Source: Candidatus Methanocomedens sp.
GTDB lineage: Archaea > Halobacteriota > Methanosarcinia > Methanosarcinales > Methanocomedenaceae
DNA length: 17,043 bases
Reading direction: 5' to 3'
NCBI GenBank assembly: GCA_009649835.1
Contig: PYCK01000063.1
Span: forward strand, 1 to 17,043
The first letter of the stretch is position 1. Each line of letters opens with the position of its first letter. The notes under the pieces are model-generated. The model did not search any database and was not told where the DNA came from. It saw only the letters and a list, made by a program, of their open reading frames with translations. Of this stretch, positions 14,561 through 17,043 are shown in pieces. The position numbers and the translations under genes were made by a program.

Positions 14561-14645
14561 CACCTTAACCTGGATGATACCCTAAACTCGATGATCCCTA
14601 ACCTGGATAACACCTCAAATCAGAATAACACTTCAAATCAGAATG
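14561..14645. repeat. Five degenerate 16-18-nt tandem copies after the transglutaminase-like gene
   Basis: Successive units are ACACCTTAACCTGGATGAT, ACCCTAAACTCGATGAT, CCCTAACCTGGATA, ACACCTCAAATCAGAATA and ACACTTCAAATCAGAATG. TAA/CAA anchors recur at 14566, 14583, 14599, 14616 and 14634 (spacing 17, 16, 17, 18). The array starts 2 nt after the TGA (14557-14559) and ends before the PAC2 gene. Confidence 0.8.
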
Positions 14646-14676
14646 CATCTAATAAGTTGTGAAGGTCCTGAACAAT

Positions 14677-15426
14677 ATGGAAATACGATTTTATAATAAA
14701 CCGGAAATGGAAAAGCCCAGAATGCTGGTAGGTCTTCCCGGGATGGGAATGGTTGCCAAGAATACTGTTACCTCCTTTATTGAACTCCTGAAACCTGAGA
14801 TGTTTGCAGATATCTATGTACCGCATCTCTCGCCTTCCCTTGTGTTCTTTGAAAAAGGCCTGGTGGTACCGATGGAAAGGGATGTAAGCCTGTTCAAATT
14901 CTATTATTCAAAGGAGCAAAATATCATTCTGTTCGCAGGTGAAATGCAGTTCGGTTCTATTGCAAAGGATAATGAGCTGGCTGAGAAAATTGTTGAAACT
15001 GCAAAGCTCTGTGATGTCGATATTATTTATACAGTGATAGCGACACATATACAACGATTTGTTGAAGAGCCAACGGTATTCGGGGTTGCAACTTCCCAGG
15101 AACTTCTGGATTATTTAGTAAGTGAGTCTGTAGAAATAGCTGACACCAGTATGCAAATAGGCGGAGTTAACGGCCTGGTTATCGAATATGCACAGCGTAT
15201 GGGATTAAAAGGAATCGCTCTATTGGCCGAGACTTCTTTTCCCGAGACCCTGGACATAAAAGCATGCTATGCAGGATTAAGAAAAGCTTCTGAGTTGCTT
15301 GGAATTGAAATAGACCTGAGCGGAATCGAGAAGGAAGCAAGGAAATTTGATGAAGGATTTAAGAAGTACCTGAAAGAGATCCAGGAAAAAAAGAGTCAAG
15401 AGGAAGACCTGAGTTATATCGGCTGA
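14677..15426 (+). CDS. PAC2 family protein (archaeal proteasome-assembly-chaperone-like)
   Basis: This 249-residue protein (255 if the GTG at 14659 is used) belongs to the PAC2/COG2047-type family, related to eukaryotic proteasome assembly chaperone 2; in archaea its role is not established. The typical PRMLVGLPGMGMVAKNTVTS near the start and IGGVNGLVIEYAQRM with KGIALLAET near the middle are visible. A charged C-terminal helix (KEARKFDEGFKKYLKEIQEK) completes it. I prefer ATG 14677 because AAGGTC at 14662-14667 gives it a ribosome site, while nothing precedes the GTG. The protein is soluble, with no signal. It lies just after the tandem repeat and is followed by 204 nt without a gene. Confidence 0.85.
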   Translation: MEIRFYNKPEMEKPRMLVGLPGMGMVAKNTVTSFIELLKPEMFADIYVPHLSPSLVFFEKGLVVPMERDVSLFKFYYSKEQNIILFAGEMQFGSIAKDNELAEKIVETAKLCDVDIIYTVIATHIQRFVEEPTVFGVATSQELLDYLVSESVEIADTSMQIGGVNGLVIEYAQRMGLKGIALLAETSFPETLDIKACYAGLRKASELLGIEIDLSGIEKEARKFDEGFKKYLKEIQEKKSQEEDLSYIG

Positions 15427-15630
15427 GACATAGAACTGCTGACGGGAAACCCAAATTGATTTATAAAGTGGGGATTATGCGGTACAAAAAAGGACAGAGT
15501 ATAACTTTTGGTGTTGAAACTCTTTGGACTTTAAGGTGTCGTTGAAAGTTGTTTTTGGGACGGCCTGCGGGATAAGAACTAAATAATATTATCTTGATAC
15601 TGTTAACAAACATCAGGAGAATAGAACATT
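15427..15630 (+). other. Intergenic stretch with an orphan TATA-like palindrome and the promoter of the BofA-like gene
   Basis: TTTATAAA (15460-15467) is a good TATA box but is about 165 nt from the next start codon, so it would give a long leader or a small RNA. Nearer the gene, AATAATATTA (about 15581-15590) could be the main promoter. AGGAGA (15615-15620) is the ribosome site of the next gene. No gene is seen. Confidence 0.4.
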
Positions 15631-15918
15631 ATGGCTTTAGACTTTATCACATTAAACGGTTTGGCTATTCTTGTGGTTGCAATTGCCGCATTCATTGCCG
15701 TATACTATTTCCTTAAAGTTGCAAAATACCTTATTGTAAATTCCATTGTGGGTTTGATACTACTGTTTATTTCAAACATTGTAATAGGAATGCTCAACAT
15801 GGGTTTTTCAGTGGATATCAACTGGGTATCAATATTGATCTGCGCTGTTGGAGGAATACCAGGTGTGATAATCGTTATTCTGCTGGGATTCCTTAATGTG
15901 CCGCTGGTACCTTTGTGA
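15631..15918 (+). CDS. BofA-like small membrane protein (pro-sigmaK-processing inhibitor BofA family)
   Basis: This 95-residue protein is nearly all membrane. Hydrophobic segments lie at about 8-28 (NGLAILVVAIAAFIAVYYFL), 34-57 (LIVNSIVGLILLFISNIVIG) and 64-92 (NWVSILICAVGGIPGVIIVI then LLGFLNVPL). The pair VNSIVGL plus GGIPGVIIVILLGFL is the pattern of BofA-family proteins. In Bacillus BofA restrains an intramembrane protease during sporulation; archaea lack that pathway, so the archaeal role is unknown. ATG 15631 has AGGAGA about 10 nt upstream. It converges on the zinc-finger gene with a hairpin between. Confidence 0.8.
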   Translation: MALDFITLNGLAILVVAIAAFIAVYYFLKVAKYLIVNSIVGLILLFISNIVIGMLNMGFSVDINWVSILICAVGGIPGVIIVILLGFLNVPLVPL

Positions 15919-15945
15919 ATCACCGTGCAATAAAATAAAAATTAA

Positions 15946-15962
15946 CAGGGGTGAGCCCCCTG
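15946..15962. terminator. Hairpin between convergent genes
   Basis: CAGGGG (15946-15951) pairs perfectly with CCCCTG (15957-15962) around a 5-nt loop. On the minus strand it is followed by a T-rich stretch, so it should terminate the zinc-finger operon; on plus an A/T-rich stretch precedes it. Confidence 0.6.
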
Positions 15963-15964
15963 CT

Positions 15965-16462
15965 CTATACCAATTTCGGCGAATAGAATTTCTTTATTAC
16001 AGTGTCACATTTTTCACAGGAAATGATCAGCCAGTCACCCACATCATGTTTGTGGAAATGGTCAAAGATCGAGGCACCGCACGTTGGGCAGACATAGTAT
16101 TCCTTGAAATAGTAATTATAGAACTCCGGCGTTGATTTCAACCATTCCAGTGTATCCAGCATCAGTTCAAAATACCGTTGTTTTGGTCCCTCTGATTGCA
16201 GTTCAGAGCGTAAACGCTCATCAATTTGCTTAAACTGTTGCTTGGAATTGCGCTGGATCTTCTTATAGTCTGAAATGTACTGGCTGCTATTTTCAAGATA
16301 CTTTTGATACCCTTTGTACACATCATTCCCTTTTTTCTGTATGGTCCTGAGGAAATACTCACTCATCAGGTCCTCCAGAAGATCGTGACATGTTGTACAG
16401 ATATTGTAGTTAGGGAAATGCTTTGTATCCTGGGGTTGATGGCATATCAGACATGTTTCCAT
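15965..16462 (-). CDS. Protein with two CxxC zinc-binding modules flanking a helical core
   Basis: The N-terminus has CLIC and CTTC about 17 residues apart (in METCLICHQPQDTK and NICTTCHD), a zinc knuckle pair. The C-terminus has CPTC and CEKC (in YYVCPTCGASIF and IISCEKCDTVIKK), a second zinc ribbon. Between them is a charged helical region of about 80 residues (roughly 33-115) with likely coiled-coil character. I do not recognise the family. The layout suggests a nucleic-acid- or protein-binding adaptor. Two ATGs are possible. I chose 16462 because AGGGGG lies 7 nt before it, while the ATG at 16468 is only 1-2 nt from that site (165 versus 167 residues). It is the second gene of a two-gene unit, a few nt after the DUF22-like gene, implying co-translation. 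Confidence 0.75.
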   Translation of the reverse strand: METCLICHQPQDTKHFPNYNICTTCHDLLEDLMSEYFLRTIQKKGNDVYKGYQKYLENSSQYISDYKKIQRNSKQQFKQIDERLRSELQSEGPKQRYFELMLDTLEWLKSTPEFYNYYFKEYYVCPTCGASIFDHFHKHDVGDWLIISCEKCDTVIKKFYSPKLV

Positions 16463-16473
16463 ATGCATTCCCC

Positions 16474-16902
16474 CTAAAGCATCTCAATCGGGTTTGTGGC
16501 ATCCCTTGTGAACATTATCGGGAATATGTTGATCACAGCAAGCAGGTCGCCACGCCTGATATCACCTGACTCAACACCCATAATGTAGGCCGATTCTATA
16601 ACACGGTCCTGTTCTACAGGAGCCGAACAACCACCTTTGCCGCCCAATTTCAATACAGATGCAAGTGCATGGTGATTGAAGGCACAGGGTATTGCCAGTG
16701 TATCTTTCTGGATATTGATCTTTTTGACCTTGATCTTTTCAAACCTGCCTGCACCTATAGTCATATCTTCACCGGCAATTACCATCTCCCATTTAGCTCT
16801 CGTGGCCATTGTAAATTCATATGGCGTTGCCTGGACAATCCTTGAATGGATCTTACCTGCTTCTTTTGAAACTATGTTGACATTTTCGGGCATATCTATC
16901 AC
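16474..16902 (-). CDS. DUF22-like archaeal protein
   Basis: This 142-residue soluble protein has many beta strands. Segments RAKWEMVIAGEDMTIGAGRF (35-54), IPCAFNHHALASVLKLGG (71-88) and GDIRRGDLLAVINIFPIMF (112-130) fit my memory of DUF22, an archaeal family of unknown function found in methanogens. His76-His77 and the Cys residues (73, 92) are possible metal ligands. The start is either GTG at 16902 or ATG at 16893; the GTG form is 142 residues. AAAGGA (16909-16914 region) is nearer to GTG than usual and farther than usual from ATG, so the choice is open. A TATA box inside a perfect palindrome (16922-16939) lies about 28 nt upstream. It heads an operon with the zinc-finger gene. Confidence 0.7.
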   Translation of the reverse strand: MIDMPENVNIVSKEAGKIHSRIVQATPYEFTMATRAKWEMVIAGEDMTIGAGRFEKIKVKKINIQKDTLAIPCAFNHHALASVLKLGGKGGCSAPVEQDRVIESAYIMGVESGDIRRGDLLAVINIFPIMFTRDATNPIEML

Positions 16903-16921
16903 ACATCCTTTAATATGGTGT

Positions 16922-16939
16922 TAATCTATAAATAGATTA
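16922..16939 (-). promoter_or_regulatory. TATA box embedded in an 18-bp perfect palindrome
   Basis: TAATCTAT-AA-ATAGATTA is perfectly symmetric and contains CTATAAATAG, a TATA box that reads equally well on both strands. It sits about 20-37 nt before the DUF22-like start. Either a repressor site overlaps the promoter or the element fires in both directions. The remaining 104 nt to the right edge show no gene. Confidence 0.6.
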
Positions 16940-17043
16940 TCATGTTTAATCATTACATTAATGGAATTGATATTTTACCTTGTTCTGGTAGAATGATTAC
17001 TACTTCGTGCTACTCATTAAAAAAGGTTATCACAATTCATAAG

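Noticed and set aside
15505..15565. GTTGAAAC and GTTGAAAG words near the BofA-like gene, recalling archaeal CRISPR repeat ends
   Set aside because: Only two imperfect words about 40 nt apart, no full repeat, no regular spacer unit and no cas genes in the window.

Overview
This 17 kb window looks like part of the chromosome of a methanogenic or methane-oxidising euryarchaeon, most likely in or near the Methanosarcinales (possibly an ANME-2-type lineage; I cannot place it further by eye). The reasons are a methanofuran-pathway ATP-grasp ligase (MfnD), several families that are essentially archaeal (COG1395 regulator, DUF373 membrane protein, PAC2 protein, archaeal BofA-like protein, DUF22-like protein), archaeal TATA-box promoters, some with little or no leader, and strong GGAGG-type ribosome sites on other genes.

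Layout from left to right. The window opens in the last 37 codons of chorismate synthase (aroC, +). Next, on the minus strand, come a small DUF356-like protein and a COG1395 HTH regulator. Then, on the plus strand, come acylphosphatase, a DUF373 membrane protein and an overlapping MTAP/PNP-family phosphorylase. A 19-nt tandem repeat fills the gap to a convergent minus-strand block: a RuvC/RNase H-fold protein with no standard start codon, a 52-residue SAP-like protein (4911-5069, easily missed) and mfnD. A 368-nt non-coding stretch with a striking inverted repeat separates these from a K+-independent H+-pumping pyrophosphatase (hppA, -). A 347-nt non-coding stretch with two palindromes follows. 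On the plus strand there are then a DHA2-type MFS exporter, a purH + membrane-anchored FKBP pair ending in a terminator, a broken ABC-2 permease remnant, a transglutaminase-like lipoprotein, a PAC2 protein and a BofA-like membrane protein. The window closes with a two-gene minus-strand operon (DUF22-like protein, then a double zinc-finger protein).

Most genes are housekeeping or conserved-hypothetical. There is no CRISPR array, no defence island, no insertion sequence and no tRNA/rRNA gene. The most interesting signals are smaller: (i) degenerate short tandem repeats at or just after the stop codons of three genes (3985-4040, 13027-13071, 14561-14645); (ii) a well-formed 79-nt inverted-repeat element upstream of mfnD; (iii) an FKBP whose insert-in-flap region is a triple 30-residue repeat with many N-glycosylation sequons; (iv) a RuvC-like gene with an excellent promoter and ribosome site but no ATG/GTG/TTG; (v) palindromes at several promoters, including a shared TACTAT half-site that may be the operator of the COG1395 regulator. 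No complete new multi-gene system is evident.
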